The notes under the pieces are model-generated. The model was not told where the DNA came from. It did not search any database and saw nothing but the letters and a program-made list of their open reading frames with translations. Position numbers and translations under genes: made by a program. A DNA stretch of 64,000 bases, from contig JAJFFT010000006.1 of the NCBI GenBank assembly GCA_021776525.1, forward strand, positions 620,001 through 684,000. The letters are read 5' to 3'. The DNA comes from Robiginitomaculum sp. Its GTDB lineage: Bacteria > Pseudomonadota > Alphaproteobacteria > Caulobacterales > Maricaulaceae. This document shows, one piece after another, positions 51,586 through 61,494 of this stretch (position 1 is the stretch's first letter; each line of letters begins with the position of its first letter).

Positions 51586-52580
51586 TGTTCAAAACTGTGC
51601 CAGGGTCAATTGTGTTGAGAGTGATTATCGCATGGTGTGCCTTGGCCGTTTTTGGGGCCTCTGTTGCACAAAGCGCGGGTGTTGATGATCTGATCACATT
51701 TCAGGATGTTTTGCGTCCGGGCTCTGACGAGGCTTACCGCAAAACCTATAAGACCCTTGCCTGGTCATCAGATGAACGCGCCATTATCCAAAAACATTTT
51801 CAACGGATATATGCGCTGGCCCCCGGCCTGCTTTATCGGGGCGCATCAGACCACAGCATTGCGCTTTATCGTGTTGACTTGCCGACCTATGCGAAGGGCG
51901 GTGTGCAATTGATCGTGATTGATAAAAAGGCTTTTCTCTATCCAAACTACTCAACCCGCGTGATCTTGCACGAACTTGTTCATACCGCCGACAGTTATGG
52001 GAAGTTGTCTGGTTCAGAGGCGTTTCGAGCGCTTTATGAGCCCAAAATACTGGCTGCACGAAACCTGTTGCGCGGCGAAGGGTTAACCCCTTCCACAGCT
52101 GCAGCCTTACCTTTGGGTGAGCGTCGAAAATATATCGAACGCCTGATCAGGGAAAAAACCGGCCTGCCCAGTGCCTATGCAGCCCGTAATTTGTCCGAGT
52201 GTTTGGCTGAGGTTATGTCTTTCTGGCTTTTGCCGGAATATAAATATACCCCCCCGGCACAAATGGTTGAATGGCTAACACCGATCGTAAAGGGGCCAGG
52301 TGAAGTTGATCCACTGGAGGTGCAATTTCGCAAAGCAAAAGCCTTAATACGGTCCGGCAGGATAAAAACCGCAATTGCACAGTTTTCCCGTGTCATCCGT
52401 GCCGATCCAGGCTTTTACCAAGCCTATTCCATGCGCGGTTATCTGTACCTCAAAATCAATAAAAACAAATTGGCCGTGCAGGATTTGAAACAGGCCCATG
52501 ACCTGATTTCACCCTATCAAAGTGATTATGGCTTTTATGACTCAGAGTGGAGACGGGTCGCTAATCTTGTCAAACAATAG
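51585..52580 (+). CDS. Exported HExxH protein with C-terminal TPR-like region
   Basis: A 331-residue protein with a signal peptide (FGASVAQSAGV). HELVH at residues 129-133 is a zinc-type motif, and SECLAEVMSF (Glu205 or Glu209) is a candidate third ligand. After it a TPR-like segment occurs: VQFRKAKALIRSGRIKTAIA and VIRADPGFYQAYSMRGYLYL. The family is not recognised. It shares a TGATG junction with yghU and is therefore probably co-translated with it; a TTG at 51582 is another possible start. Function is unknown, plausibly a periplasmic peptidase. Confidence 0.65.
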   Translation: MFKTVPGSIVLRVIIAWCALAVFGASVAQSAGVDDLITFQDVLRPGSDEAYRKTYKTLAWSSDERAIIQKHFQRIYALAPGLLYRGASDHSIALYRVDLPTYAKGGVQLIVIDKKAFLYPNYSTRVILHELVHTADSYGKLSGSEAFRALYEPKILAARNLLRGEGLTPSTAAALPLGERRKYIERLIREKTGLPSAYAARNLSECLAEVMSFWLLPEYKYTPPAQMVEWLTPIVKGPGEVDPLEVQFRKAKALIRSGRIKTAIAQFSRVIRADPGFYQAYSMRGYLYLKINKNKLAVQDLKQAHDLISPYQSDYGFYDSEWRRVANLVKQ

Positions 52581-52665
52581 TGATCTTTCGGTACTGGCTC
52601 ATTGTGGCAATGATCGACTAATGATTTTGGGTCATTTCAGATGAAGCTGTCTATAGCCATTGAAC

Positions 52666-52739
52666 TGGAGCGGGTGAAGGGAATCGAACCCTCGTATTCA
52701 GCTTGGGAAGCTGCTGCTCTACCATTGAGCTACACCCGC
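52666..52739 (-). tRNA. glyU: tRNA-Gly, anticodon CCC
   Basis: The minus-strand sequence folds as a full cloverleaf: acceptor GCGGGTG with CACCCGC, the D arm GTAGCTCAATGGTAGAGC, an anticodon loop TTCCCAA giving CCC, a variable region, and the T arm with GGTTCGATTCC. The discriminator is T, and CCA is encoded at the 3' end (52668-52666). It matches the tRNA-Gly(CCC) class (glyU in E. coli). No sign of an element integrated at its 3' end was seen. Confidence 0.96.
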
Positions 52740-52757
52740 ATCGCGTTTTAGAAGATT

Positions 52758-52785
52758 ATTATAGCTTGTCCGCCGGGTGCGCCAA
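52758..52785 (-). promoter_or_regulatory. Promoter of tRNA-Gly(CCC)
   Basis: On the minus strand TTGGCG (52785-52780) and a perfect TATAAT (52763-52758) are 16 bp apart. The -10 is 18 nt before the mature 5' end of the tRNA. Confidence 0.7.
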
Positions 52786-52891
52786 GCCGGGCTGTGCAGC
52801 TATAGCCTGTATGGTGCTCTCATGAGGCATATATTGTTGTGCGGTCGCCTTAGGTATAGTGTTGCAGGACGCGCAAGTGAGGGAGATGTAT

Positions 52892-53425
52892 ATGCGGATC
52901 AGATCTATTGCCTTGGTCAGCAGTTCTATTGTTCTAATGCTGAGCGGCTGCACACAAGGCGCAATCAACGGACAGGCGTCGGTTGCTCGCGCAGAAAAGG
53001 CGCCGAACGGAATTTCTTTGCCACAAGGTTATAAGAATTGGCGGGTGATAGCCGTTAGCCATCGTACGGATAATGAAACGCTGCGGGCTATTTTGGGTAA
53101 TGATATTGCCATTGAAGCGTCGCGTGCAGGCCAAACCAACCCCTGGCCCAAAGGTGCAGTATTAGGCAAGCTGGTCTGGAAGGATATGGTTCGCGAAGAT
53201 GACTGGCCTGAGGCTACCGTGCCCGGAAAGTTCCTGGTGGCCGAGTTTATGCTCAAAGATCGGGAACGCTTTGCCAAAACCGGTGGGTGGGGTTATGCGC
53301 GCTGGCTTGGTGACCAGCAAAAACCCTATGGAGAAGATGCCAGTTTCGCACAGGAATGCTATGCCTGTCACACGCCGATGAAAGACCGGGATTATGTGTT
53401 TACGCACCCGGTGACACTGCCATAA
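52892..53425 (+). CDS. Cytochrome P460 family lipoprotein
   Basis: A 177-residue protein from the ATG at 52892 (GGAG 7 nt upstream). The N-terminus RIRSIALVSSSIVLMLSGC has the lipobox LSGC. Near the C-terminus ECYACHTPMKDRDYVFT is the c-type heme motif CxxCH with the flanking residues of the cytochrome P460 family; upstream, AVLGKLVWKDM is the family's other conserved strand. P460 proteins oxidise hydroxylamine or act as cytochrome c'-beta that binds nitric oxide. Which of these applies cannot be told. It ends at a terminator shared with the convergent M13 peptidase gene. Confidence 0.88.
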   Translation: MRIRSIALVSSSIVLMLSGCTQGAINGQASVARAEKAPNGISLPQGYKNWRVIAVSHRTDNETLRAILGNDIAIEASRAGQTNPWPKGAVLGKLVWKDMVREDDWPEATVPGKFLVAEFMLKDRERFAKTGGWGYARWLGDQQKPYGEDASFAQECYACHTPMKDRDYVFTHPVTLP

Positions 53426-53458
53426 AAAACCCCGCGCCGGGTGTGCCGACGCGGGGTT
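53424..53458 (-). terminator. Terminator between the P460 and M13 peptidase genes
   Basis: AACCCCGCG (53428-53436) pairs with CGCGGGGTT (53450-53458). On the minus strand the T-run (complement of 53424-53429) follows, ending the M13 transcript. The stem may also stop plus-strand transcription. Confidence 0.85.
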
Positions 53459-53481
53459 CTGATTATGGTCTGATCAATAAT

Positions 53482-55554
53482 TTACCAGATTTTGACCCGC
53501 TCTTCCGGGGGCAGATACATGGCATTGTCAGGCTGTACATCAAAGGCTGTGTACCAGGCATCCATATTACGCACGATACCATTGGCACGATATTCGCCCG
53601 GTGAATGCGGGTCTGTTGTCAGGCGATTGATGAGCGTTTCATCACGCATTTTGCGTCGCCAGATCTGTCCCCAGGACAAGAACAGACGCTGATCACCGCT
53701 ATAGCCGTCGATCACAGGCGCTTCCTTGCCCTTGAGTGAAAGCTTGTAGGCCGTATAGGCAAAGTTCAAGCCGCCCAGGTCGCCGATGTTTTCGCCCATG
53801 GTCAGATCACCCTTAACATGATGGCCTTCCAGTGGTTCAAACTGGTCGTATTGTGCACCCAGCTTAGCGGCACGTTCGTCAAAGGCTTTGGCATCTTCTT
53901 CTGTCCACCAGTCTCGTAACAGGCCGGTGCCGTCAGATTTGCGGCCCTGATCATCAAATCCGTGTCCCATTTCATGACCAATTACGGCGCCAATACCACC
54001 ATAATTGACCGCAGGGTCTGCATTGGGGTCAAAGAAAGGGGCCTGCAAAATTGCCGCCGGAAAGACAATCTCATTGCGGGTCGGCGAGTAATAGGCATTG
54101 ACAGTTTGCGGGCTCATAAACCATTCGTTTTTGTCAATTGGCCCACCCAGTTTGGAAATCTGATCATTATAGGCCCACATATTGCCGGCACGGATATTGC
54201 CGATCAGGTCATCACGCTTGATCTGCATGGATGAATAGTCTTTCCAGACATCAGGGTAACCGATCTTGGGCGTAAACGCAGCCAGTTTGGCGTGGGCCTC
54301 GACCTTGGTTTCCGGTGACATCCATTCCAGCTTGTCGATATGCTGGCCCAGCGCGGTGCGCAGGTTTTCAACCAGCTCGACCATTTTAGTTTTTGATTCT
54401 GGCGGGAAATGCTTTTTCACATAGACCTGACCAATGGACTCGCCGACTGTATTACTGACCAGTGAAACGCCGCGTTTCCAGCGGTCACGCTGTTTCGGCT
54501 GGCCACGTAATGTTTTTCCATAAAAGGAAAAATTCTCTTCGTCATATATAGCGGGCAGTTGTGCCGCGTAATTCGACAGGGTTTTAAAGGTCAAAAATGC
54601 CTGCCAGTCTTTAACCGGTGTGTCAGCAAAAATTTTGGCAATTTTTGGAAAAGCGCTTTTTTCCTGTACAATCAGGGTGTTCAAATCGCCAAGGCCTGCG
54701 GCCTCAGCGGCGTGGTGCCAGGGGAAGCCGGGGGCATAGGTATCCAGCTCATCTAGCGTCATCTTGTTATAGGTCAAATCGCGATTGCGGCGGTCTTTGC
54801 GTTCCCAGTGCGCTTCGGCCAGCTTGGTTTCAATGGCCATAATGGTATCGGCCTTGCCGCTGGCATCATCAATGCCGGCGAGGTCCAGCATGTTGGCCAT
54901 GTGTTTGATATAGGCGGCGCGGATATCCTTGAAACGCTGGTCGTCTTTTAAGTAATAATCACGATCCGGCAGGCCCAGACCGGCATGGCCCATATAGAAG
55001 GCGTACTGGTCAGGCTGTTTGGAATCAATGTTTACAAAGCCACCAAAGATCGAGCCGGCTTGCATGTCGGCGGCCATCATCAAGGTGGTTACATCATCAT
55101 GGGTTGTGGCGGCGTTGATTTTATCAAAATCGCCCTGCAACGGCTCCAAACCCCTCAGCTCGATAGTTTTTGTGTCCATGAAGCTGGCAAACAGATCGCC
55201 GATTTTCTGCTCTGCAGAACCAGGCGCGGCGGTTTTTGCTGCGGCATCTTCAATAATGGCTTTGACCTGTTTTTCCGAACGTTCAGCCAACACCGTAAAC
55301 GAGCCATAATTCGTGCGGTCTTCGGGGATTTCGAATGTGTCGAGCCAAGTGCCGTTGACATAACGATAAAAGTCATCGCCGGGGGTAATGCTTTCGTTCA
55401 TGGCAGTGGAATCTATACCAAAACTGCCCAGCTCTGCTTTGGCCGCGACCGCCGCTTTCTCATCCTGATCTGCTGAATTCTGGGCTTGATTGGCTGGTGT
55501 GCACGATGCCAGCACGGCAAATGTAGCCGCCGTAATTAAAAGATGCTTTTTCAT
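53482..55554 (-). CDS. M13-family zinc metallopeptidase (neprilysin/PepO type), lipoprotein
   Basis: A 690-residue extracytoplasmic peptidase. The signal MKKHLLITAATFAVLASC has a LASC lipobox, and I start at 55554 accordingly. Catalytic motifs are complete: IGHEMGHGFDDQGRKSDGT (HExxH), GENIGDLGGLNFAYTAYKL (E-x3-D), and NAYYSPTRNEIVFPAAI (N-A-Y-Y). The C-terminus VKIW matches the end of the family, although the Cys usually preceding it is absent. It degrades peptides outside the cytoplasm. It is 98 nt past the RND pump operon on the same strand; it may be an independent gene. Confidence 0.93.
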   Translation of the reverse strand: MKKHLLITAATFAVLASCTPANQAQNSADQDEKAAVAAKAELGSFGIDSTAMNESITPGDDFYRYVNGTWLDTFEIPEDRTNYGSFTVLAERSEKQVKAIIEDAAAKTAAPGSAEQKIGDLFASFMDTKTIELRGLEPLQGDFDKINAATTHDDVTTLMMAADMQAGSIFGGFVNIDSKQPDQYAFYMGHAGLGLPDRDYYLKDDQRFKDIRAAYIKHMANMLDLAGIDDASGKADTIMAIETKLAEAHWERKDRRNRDLTYNKMTLDELDTYAPGFPWHHAAEAAGLGDLNTLIVQEKSAFPKIAKIFADTPVKDWQAFLTFKTLSNYAAQLPAIYDEENFSFYGKTLRGQPKQRDRWKRGVSLVSNTVGESIGQVYVKKHFPPESKTKMVELVENLRTALGQHIDKLEWMSPETKVEAHAKLAAFTPKIGYPDVWKDYSSMQIKRDDLIGNIRAGNMWAYNDQISKLGGPIDKNEWFMSPQTVNAYYSPTRNEIVFPAAILQAPFFDPNADPAVNYGGIGAVIGHEMGHGFDDQGRKSDGTGLLRDWWTEEDAKAFDERAAKLGAQYDQFEPLEGHHVKGDLTMGENIGDLGGLNFAYTAYKLSLKGKEAPVIDGYSGDQRLFLSWGQIWRRKMRDETLINRLTTDPHSPGEYRANGIVRNMDAWYTAFDVQPDNAMYLPPEERVKIW

Positions 55555-55651
55555 AAGGTGTTTTCCTCTGTTTCCCATGCAAACTTAGCGGTAAAGCCCC
55601 TGGCTGCAAGAACCAGAGGCTTTTCCAATATTAATTGTTGTTAATGTCGAG

Positions 55652-58600
55652 CTATTCAGCGGGTAGAACCTCCAAATGGTCGACATCTTCATCGGTCAAT
55701 TCTTCCAGGCTGGTACCAAACTTGGGCTGTTGGACGCCCGTAATCAGCCAGACGAAGAAGCGGCGAATGTCGGCGCCAATGGCATACAGTGCCGGCACAA
55801 AGAACAGGGTCACAAACAAGGCAAACAATACCCCGTATGAGAGACCGATAGCCACCGGGATCAACACCTGAGCCTGAATGGATTTTGCCATCAACAAAGG
55901 CAATAAACCAACAAAGGTCGTCAGCGAGGTCAGGATGATCGGGCGGAACCGTTCGGTCCCGGCCTCGACCAGCGCTCGCGCGCCGCCGACGCCCTTTTCC
56001 CGTAATCGGTTCACGTAATCAACCAGCACCAGATTGTCATTCACCGCCACTCCGGCTGCGGCCATGAAGCCCAACAAAGAGAACAGGTTCATGGATTGAC
56101 CAAGCACCAGATGGCCCAGGACGGCACCCATAAAGCAGAAGGGAATGGCCGCCAGCAAAATAAGCAAAGGCTGGGCATAAGAGCGAAAGGCAATCGCCAC
56201 CAGGATATAGGCAACACCAAAGGCGATCAGCGAAAGGGTAATCAGTTCTTTCATGAACTCAGCCTGGCCTTGCGCCCGGCCAATATTACCCCGATGCACT
56301 TTGGGGTTATCAGCGTCAAAATCAACAAAGAAGTTTTCCTTCATGTCTTTTTGAATTTCGCCAATCCGTTCATTGACCACTTCGGCACTGACGATAATGG
56401 CGCGTTGGCGCTCACGTCTCAAAATCTGGCTGATGCCCGGTGCAAAATGCATTTCTGCGACGGAATACAACGGTACTTCACGGCCATCAGAAGCGCGAAT
56501 ACGCATTTTTTTCAAGAAATCCAGAGATTCGCGATCGGACCGTGGATAGCGGACAAACACCCGCACATCCTTGCCATCACGCGGCAGGCGTTGCACTTCA
56601 TCGCCAAAGAATCCTTGACGAACCTGACGTGCCACATCGGTAATGGTGATCCCCAGGGTTTCGGCACCAGGTTTCAGATTAAACTGGACCTCATCTGTGG
56701 CGGACTGGCTGTCGTTGACGACATTATACACACCGTCATAGCTGCGCAGGCGCGCCATCAGCTCATCCGCCGCCTTGGTCAAGGCGTCCATATCAGTGGA
56801 GTTTAGAACAAATTCCAAGGGCGGACCATTATTGTTTTGCAAGTACTCAACAGTGATTTTCTCTGCATCGGGTACTGCGCCGATCAGTTCGCGCAGGCGC
56901 GCTGCCGTATCTTTGGCACTGAGCGCACGTGTTTCTGGCGGCACCAATTTGACCAGCGCCAGAACATTGTTTTCGCGGGCGCGGGTATACCAGTTTTCAA
57001 CCAGAGTTTTTCCGCCCTCGCTGACCTCTTCCTCCAGCGCCTTCTCGGCCGCCTGAATTTGTGCCAGGACTTCCATTGAGCGCGCATAAGGCGTGCCTTG
57101 TGGCAAGGTCACATCAATATTGATCTGATCAGACTCAGTTTCCGGCATGAAGGTGAACTTCATAATGCCCGTGGTCATCAGGCCAACCGACATAATCGCT
57201 GTGGCAATGAACAACGATGCCGTCAGATAGCGCCGACGTACGGCAAACTTCATCATGGGCCGATAAACGTGGTGTGCGAACCACAAGATGCTGTCTGCAA
57301 TTTTTGCCTGAAAACGGGCTAATCGCGTATTGGGGTTATAGGGTTTCAGGTGTGATAAATGTGAAGGCAAGATCAGCAGTGATTCAACCAAAGAGAAGAA
57401 CAAAGCCAAGATCACCACAAGGGAGATGGCCTTGGTAAATTCCTTGGTGGCGCCGGAAAGGTACATCCATGGCGCAAAGAAAATCATCGTGGTGAGAACG
57501 GCAAAGATCACCGGCTTGAGCACCATTTGCGTGCCTGAAACCACAGCATCTAAGCCTTGTTCACCTTCTTCGGTTTTTCGGTGAATGGCCTCGCCGACAA
57601 TAATGGCATCATCCACGATAACCCCGATCACCAGTAAGAAGGCAAAGGTGGAAATCATGTTGAACGAGACACCCAGAAGGGGCAGTAAGGCCAGCCCGCC
57701 GGCAAAGGCCGTGGCAATGCCTGCGGCCACCCAAAGGGCAATCGCCGGGCGCAAAAACAACATCAACGTGATCAACACCAAAATCAGGCCTGAAAAGAAA
57801 TTTGAGGCAATGGTGTGAATACGGGAATTATAGGCAATTGAGGAATCATTCCACAAAGTCAGGGACACCCCTTCGGGTAACTGGTCACGTTTTTTCTCAA
57901 TATAGGCATTGACCCCTTTGGCGATCTTCACGACGTCCATTTTGGGGCCGCTCATCACATTAACCAGAACGGCGCGTTCACCATTCATGGTGGCCAGTAT
58001 GTTCACTTGGGAAAACCCGTCTTTGACGTTGGCGACATCACTAACGCGAATGGCCGCGCCGTCGGGCGTCTGGCGGATAATGATCTTGTTGAAATCGTCA
58101 CGATTGTCGGCCCGCTGGCGCGTACGCAATTGCATGTCGCCCAGTTTGGTGCGGATATTGCCCGAAGAAATGTTGATTGAGGTGCCACGAATAGCCTGGG
58201 TGACATCTGAAAAACTCAGGCCATAGCGGCGCAAGGATTCTTCGGTCACCTCAATAGAGACTTCTTCATCGCGTGTCCCAAACAATTCGACTTGTGGCAC
58301 GCCGGGGATAAGCGCAATTTCGCGGCGCACCTCTTCGGCGAGACGGGATAACACCCGCTCATCCACATCGCCGGACACGGCCACGCGCATCAGCTCACTA
58401 TTGTTGGCAAACAGTCGTAATTGCGGCTCTTCTGCGGCGATTGGAAACGTCGTAATAGAATCAATTTCGCGTTTCACTTCTTGCAGAAAGTCGGCACTGT
58501 TGAGGTCCTGATCGCCAATGACAATCAGCGAACCAACACTTTCCGAGGCCACAGACCACATCTTGTCGATGCCTTTAACCCGGCTGACCGCCTCTTCCAT

Positions 58601-58801
58601 ACGGACGACGATCTGGTCTTCAATATCCTGGGGAGAGGCGCCCAGCCACAATACGCTGACCCGAGCGCCCGGGAATTCCACATAAGGATCCAGCTCGCGT
58701 TCAATACGTACATACCCCACCAACCCGGCAATCAGGATGGCAATCATCAGAAGGTTGGCGGCAACTTTATTCTGTGCCCACCATTTTATTATACCGTTCA
58801 T
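55652..58801 (-). CDS. RND multidrug efflux permease (HAE1 type)
   Basis: A 1049-residue inner-membrane RND transporter. The N-terminus WWAQNKVAANLLMIAILIAG is the first helix. The TM4 proton-relay motif is VIGVIVDDAIIVGEAIHRK (D-D pair). Two large periplasmic loops and twelve helices follow the AcrB plan. It belongs to the HAE1 group but its drugs are unknown. It is the last of three genes (OMF-MFP-RND), 12 nt after the MFP stop, forming a complete tripartite system. Confidence 0.95.
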   Translation of the reverse strand: MNGIIKWWAQNKVAANLLMIAILIAGLVGYVRIERELDPYVEFPGARVSVLWLGASPQDIEDQIVVRMEEAVSRVKGIDKMWSVASESVGSLIVIGDQDLNSADFLQEVKREIDSITTFPIAAEEPQLRLFANNSELMRVAVSGDVDERVLSRLAEEVRREIALIPGVPQVELFGTRDEEVSIEVTEESLRRYGLSFSDVTQAIRGTSINISSGNIRTKLGDMQLRTRQRADNRDDFNKIIIRQTPDGAAIRVSDVANVKDGFSQVNILATMNGERAVLVNVMSGPKMDVVKIAKGVNAYIEKKRDQLPEGVSLTLWNDSSIAYNSRIHTIASNFFSGLILVLITLMLFLRPAIALWVAAGIATAFAGGLALLPLLGVSFNMISTFAFLLVIGVIVDDAIIVGEAIHRKTEEGEQGLDAVVSGTQMVLKPVIFAVLTTMIFFAPWMYLSGATKEFTKAISLVVILALFFSLVESLLILPSHLSHLKPYNPNTRLARFQAKIADSILWFAHHVYRPMMKFAVRRRYLTASLFIATAIMSVGLMTTGIMKFTFMPETESDQINIDVTLPQGTPYARSMEVLAQIQAAEKALEEEVSEGGKTLVENWYTRARENNVLALVKLVPPETRALSAKDTAARLRELIGAVPDAEKITVEYLQNNNGPPLEFVLNSTDMDALTKAADELMARLRSYDGVYNVVNDSQSATDEVQFNLKPGAETLGITITDVARQVRQGFFGDEVQRLPRDGKDVRVFVRYPRSDRESLDFLKKMRIRASDGREVPLYSVAEMHFAPGISQILRRERQRAIIVSAEVVNERIGEIQKDMKENFFVDFDADNPKVHRGNIGRAQGQAEFMKELITLSLIAFGVAYILVAIAFRSYAQPLLILLAAIPFCFMGAVLGHLVLGQSMNLFSLLGFMAAAGVAVNDNLVLVDYVNRLREKGVGGARALVEAGTERFRPIILTSLTTFVGLLPLLMAKSIQAQVLIPVAIGLSYGVLFALFVTLFFVPALYAIGADIRRFFVWLITGVQQPKFGTSLEELTDEDVDHLEVLPAE

Positions 58802-58813
58802 CGTCAGCTCTCC

Positions 58814-60085
58814 TTAGTTGGCCACAGGTACATCGGTGGTGGCCTGGGCCACGGCGGTGTGTTCGACGGCTTCAATTTTCATGCCTTCAGCAGCGGCGCG
58901 CACTGGCGACGTAATCACCTTGTCGTCCAGCGTGATGCCGGCAAGCAGAACGGCCCGCTCACGATTTGACGAGACGACTGAAACCTTTTTCATCGTCAGC
59001 GTGTTATCTGCTTTGGCCACATAGACTGTATTGTCACCACGCAAGGCTGTGCGGGGCACCACCAAGGCACCTGGGATTTCCCGGCCCACAACATGGGCGT
59101 TAACGAAAAGCCCTACGGCCAAAGGCATGCCATCGTCTGCACCGGCCCCATAGGGGTCTTCGATCTGGACAAAGGCAAAGAGAACACGTGTGCGTGGATC
59201 AATGGCCGCGTCTGTGCGGGCAATGCGGCCGCTCCAATGACGTTCTTTACCAGCCACAATGGCCGATAATTCGACTTTTGGTCCGGGATTGTCTTTGCTT
59301 TCCAAATAGGCCAACGGCAGACCTAGCTGGCTCAGCTCGGTATCAGTCAGAGGCAGGCGCACTTCGACAACCTGTGTGGCAAAAATCCGTCCCAGACGTG
59401 TGCCTACAGTCACATATTGACCAAAATCGGCATTTCTGTTGCGGACACGCCCGGTAAATGGTGCCCGGATGACCGTACGCGAGAGTTGCAGTTGAGCATC
59501 AGACAGGCTGGCATTGGCAGAATCCAGTGCTGCCTGGGCCTCGGCCATTTGTGGCAGGCGCAATGTCAAAGCAGACGCTTCGCCTTCGCCCAGTTCAGCC
59601 CAATCCCGTTTGGCAATCTCTGATTCTGCCTTTTCGCGTGCTAAACGCTGTTCGGCCTGGGCCACTTGGGCTTCGGCCTGAATAACGCGCAGGCGGAAAT
59701 CAGCAGGTTCAATGCGAACCAGAACGTCACCCTTGTTGAAGAACCCACCATCAATAAAACCGGGTGCCACATATACGATCTTGCCAGAAATTTGTGGCAC
59801 CGCATCAATTTCAGTTTGTGGCCGCACCTCGCCCTGGGTATTGATCGCCAGGTGCACGGTTTCTCTTTTTGGCGAGGCAACCAGAACAGCAGCAGGTTTT
59901 AATTCTTCAGCTTTTTTTTCTGGTTTGGGTTTCAAAGCCCCCATAATCATTACGCCAGCGACGCCGCCAACAATAACCACGACGGGCAGAGCGAAAACAA
60001 TCATCCGCCACAAGAACAGTGCAGGGTTCTTCTGCTTGCGTTTTTGGGATGTATTGGCCGCTGTTAAGGGTTCCTGGGTGTTCAT
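58814..60085 (-). CDS. RND efflux periplasmic adaptor (membrane fusion protein)
   Basis: A 423-residue HlyD/AcrA-type adaptor. One N-terminal helix (LFLWRMIVFALPVVVIVGGV) anchors it. Then come the lipoyl-like domain (EVRPQTEIDAVPQISGKIVY), an alpha-hairpin rich in Gln/Ala/Glu (AEAQVAQAEQRLAREKAESE), and beta-barrel segments such as RAPFTGRVRNRNADFGQYVT. It links the OMF and RND proteins. Its start overlaps the OMF stop by 4 nt, giving translational coupling. Confidence 0.94.
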   Translation of the reverse strand: MNTQEPLTAANTSQKRKQKNPALFLWRMIVFALPVVVIVGGVAGVMIMGALKPKPEKKAEELKPAAVLVASPKRETVHLAINTQGEVRPQTEIDAVPQISGKIVYVAPGFIDGGFFNKGDVLVRIEPADFRLRVIQAEAQVAQAEQRLAREKAESEIAKRDWAELGEGEASALTLRLPQMAEAQAALDSANASLSDAQLQLSRTVIRAPFTGRVRNRNADFGQYVTVGTRLGRIFATQVVEVRLPLTDTELSQLGLPLAYLESKDNPGPKVELSAIVAGKERHWSGRIARTDAAIDPRTRVLFAFVQIEDPYGAGADDGMPLAVGLFVNAHVVGREIPGALVVPRTALRGDNTVYVAKADNTLTMKKVSVVSSNRERAVLLAGITLDDKVITSPVRAAAEGMKIEAVEHTAVAQATTDVPVAN

Positions 60086-61494
60086 AGTGACATGTCCTCA
60101 TCGACAATTGCGGCGGTTTTGACCGCCTGCGTATTAAAACTTCCGGCGATTGCCAAATGCAGGCGCACGCGGTTTGCCGCACGTTCTTTATTGGCGGCGA
60201 TATGCTGGCTTTCGGCGTTAATGCGTCGGCGTTGGGCATCCAAAAGCTCAAAGATGGTGCCAACACCGCGGCCATACTCGCGCACGGCCAGTTTTTCGGC
60301 TTCACGGGCTTCAATTGCCGAGACGTGAAGCGCATCTTCGCGCCGTGCCAGATAGGTTTCACCATCCAGAGCATCTTCGGCTTCGCGCCAGGCCCTTAAA
60401 ACCAGGTTGGCATAGGTTTGAATCTGCTCGCGTTGCACAGCACGGGCGCGTTTGACGTCAGCTTTTAAAGCACCGCCCCGAAACAAGGGCTGAGTTAAAT
60501 TGCCTAGCAATTGCCCAACCAATGTATCCAGATCAAAGAGGTCGGAAACATTGCTGCCGCTGGTTGCCGCAGAGGGGGAGAATGACAGTCGGGGCAGTAG
60601 AGCCTTGCGGGCTTCGCTGGCGCGCAGTCCTGCCGAGGTTAAACGGGCTTCGGCAGAGATAATGTCGGGGCGGCGCGTCAACAGGTCAGCGGGTGTGCCA
60701 AGACCCGAAAGCGGGCCAAGGCTTGGCAGCTCTTGTGCGGCCTTGAGGGCTTTGGCGGGGTAGCGCCCCAACAGTAATTCAAGACGGCGGGTGGCATTGG
60801 CCTGTTGTTGTTCGCGCAGGGCCAAATTGGCCTCTGAACCGGCCAAAGCCGAGCGTGCCAGACGAACATCCAACGAGCTGGACACGCCGCGGGCGTAACG
60901 CCGCCCGACGAGGCGTTCAGAGCGTTGACGTGATTGTAAATCATCATTGGCTAATGCCACTTGCTGGCCACCCTCGATCAGATCAAACCAGGCTTGTGTG
61001 GTTTGACCGGCTATAGAGAGGCGCGCTGCATCATAATCGGCCTTTGCGGCACGAACATCGGACGATCCGGCATTTGCCCGGTCTTTCAGACGTCCCCACA
61101 AATCAGCTTCCCAACTGACAGAGAGCGCGGCGCTGTAACCGGTTGTATCGGGTGCATTTTGAATAAGGGTGCGTGTGCCTTGTGCGCTAAAATCAAGTGT
61201 GGGGAGGCGCGATGCGGCACTGGTTATGGCAAGGGCTTGTGCTTGTGTCACGCGTTCGGCACTGGCCAGTACATCGTGATTATTCAACAGGGCCTCGTTC
61301 ACCAGCGCACTTAAAGTGACGTCATGAAACGCGGCCAGCCAATCGGTGGCCATGGCGTTAACGGCCCCGGCCTGGCTTTGCCATTGACCTGGTGCTTGTA
61401 AACGCATGGTTTGTGTTTGCTCTGGCGCTGTTGGCATGCTTGCGCAGGCGCTCAAACTGAATAATGCGGCTGTCATCAGCCATGTCTTAGGCAT
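60082..61494 (-). CDS. RND outer-membrane factor (NodT/OprM-type lipoprotein)
   Basis: A 470-residue TolC-fold channel. The start at 61494 gives MPKTWLMTAALFSLSACAS with lipobox LSAC; the longer frame to 61563 lacks a signal peptide. The typical DLWGRLKDRANAGSSDV motif, QAWFDLIEGGQQVALA and RRPDIISAEARLTSAG are visible. It is the first gene of the pump operon, with a recognisable promoter (61532-61559) upstream. Confidence 0.92.
   Translation of the reverse strand: MPKTWLMTAALFSLSACASMPTAPEQTQTMRLQAPGQWQSQAGAVNAMATDWLAAFHDVTLSALVNEALLNNHDVLASAERVTQAQALAITSAASRLPTLDFSAQGTRTLIQNAPDTTGYSAALSVSWEADLWGRLKDRANAGSSDVRAAKADYDAARLSIAGQTTQAWFDLIEGGQQVALANDDLQSRQRSERLVGRRYARGVSSSLDVRLARSALAGSEANLALREQQQANATRRLELLLGRYPAKALKAAQELPSLGPLSGLGTPADLLTRRPDIISAEARLTSAGLRASEARKALLPRLSFSPSAATSGSNVSDLFDLDTLVGQLLGNLTQPLFRGGALKADVKRARAVQREQIQTYANLVLRAWREAEDALDGETYLARREDALHVSAIEAREAEKLAVREYGRGVGTIFELLDAQRRRINAESQHIAANKERAANRVRLHLAIAGSFNTQAVKTAAIVDEDMSL

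Noticed and set aside
52666-52739. Integration of a mobile element at the tRNA-Gly gene
   Set aside because: The gene is intact with an encoded CCA, no integrase is nearby, and no repeat of the tRNA 3' end was noticed.
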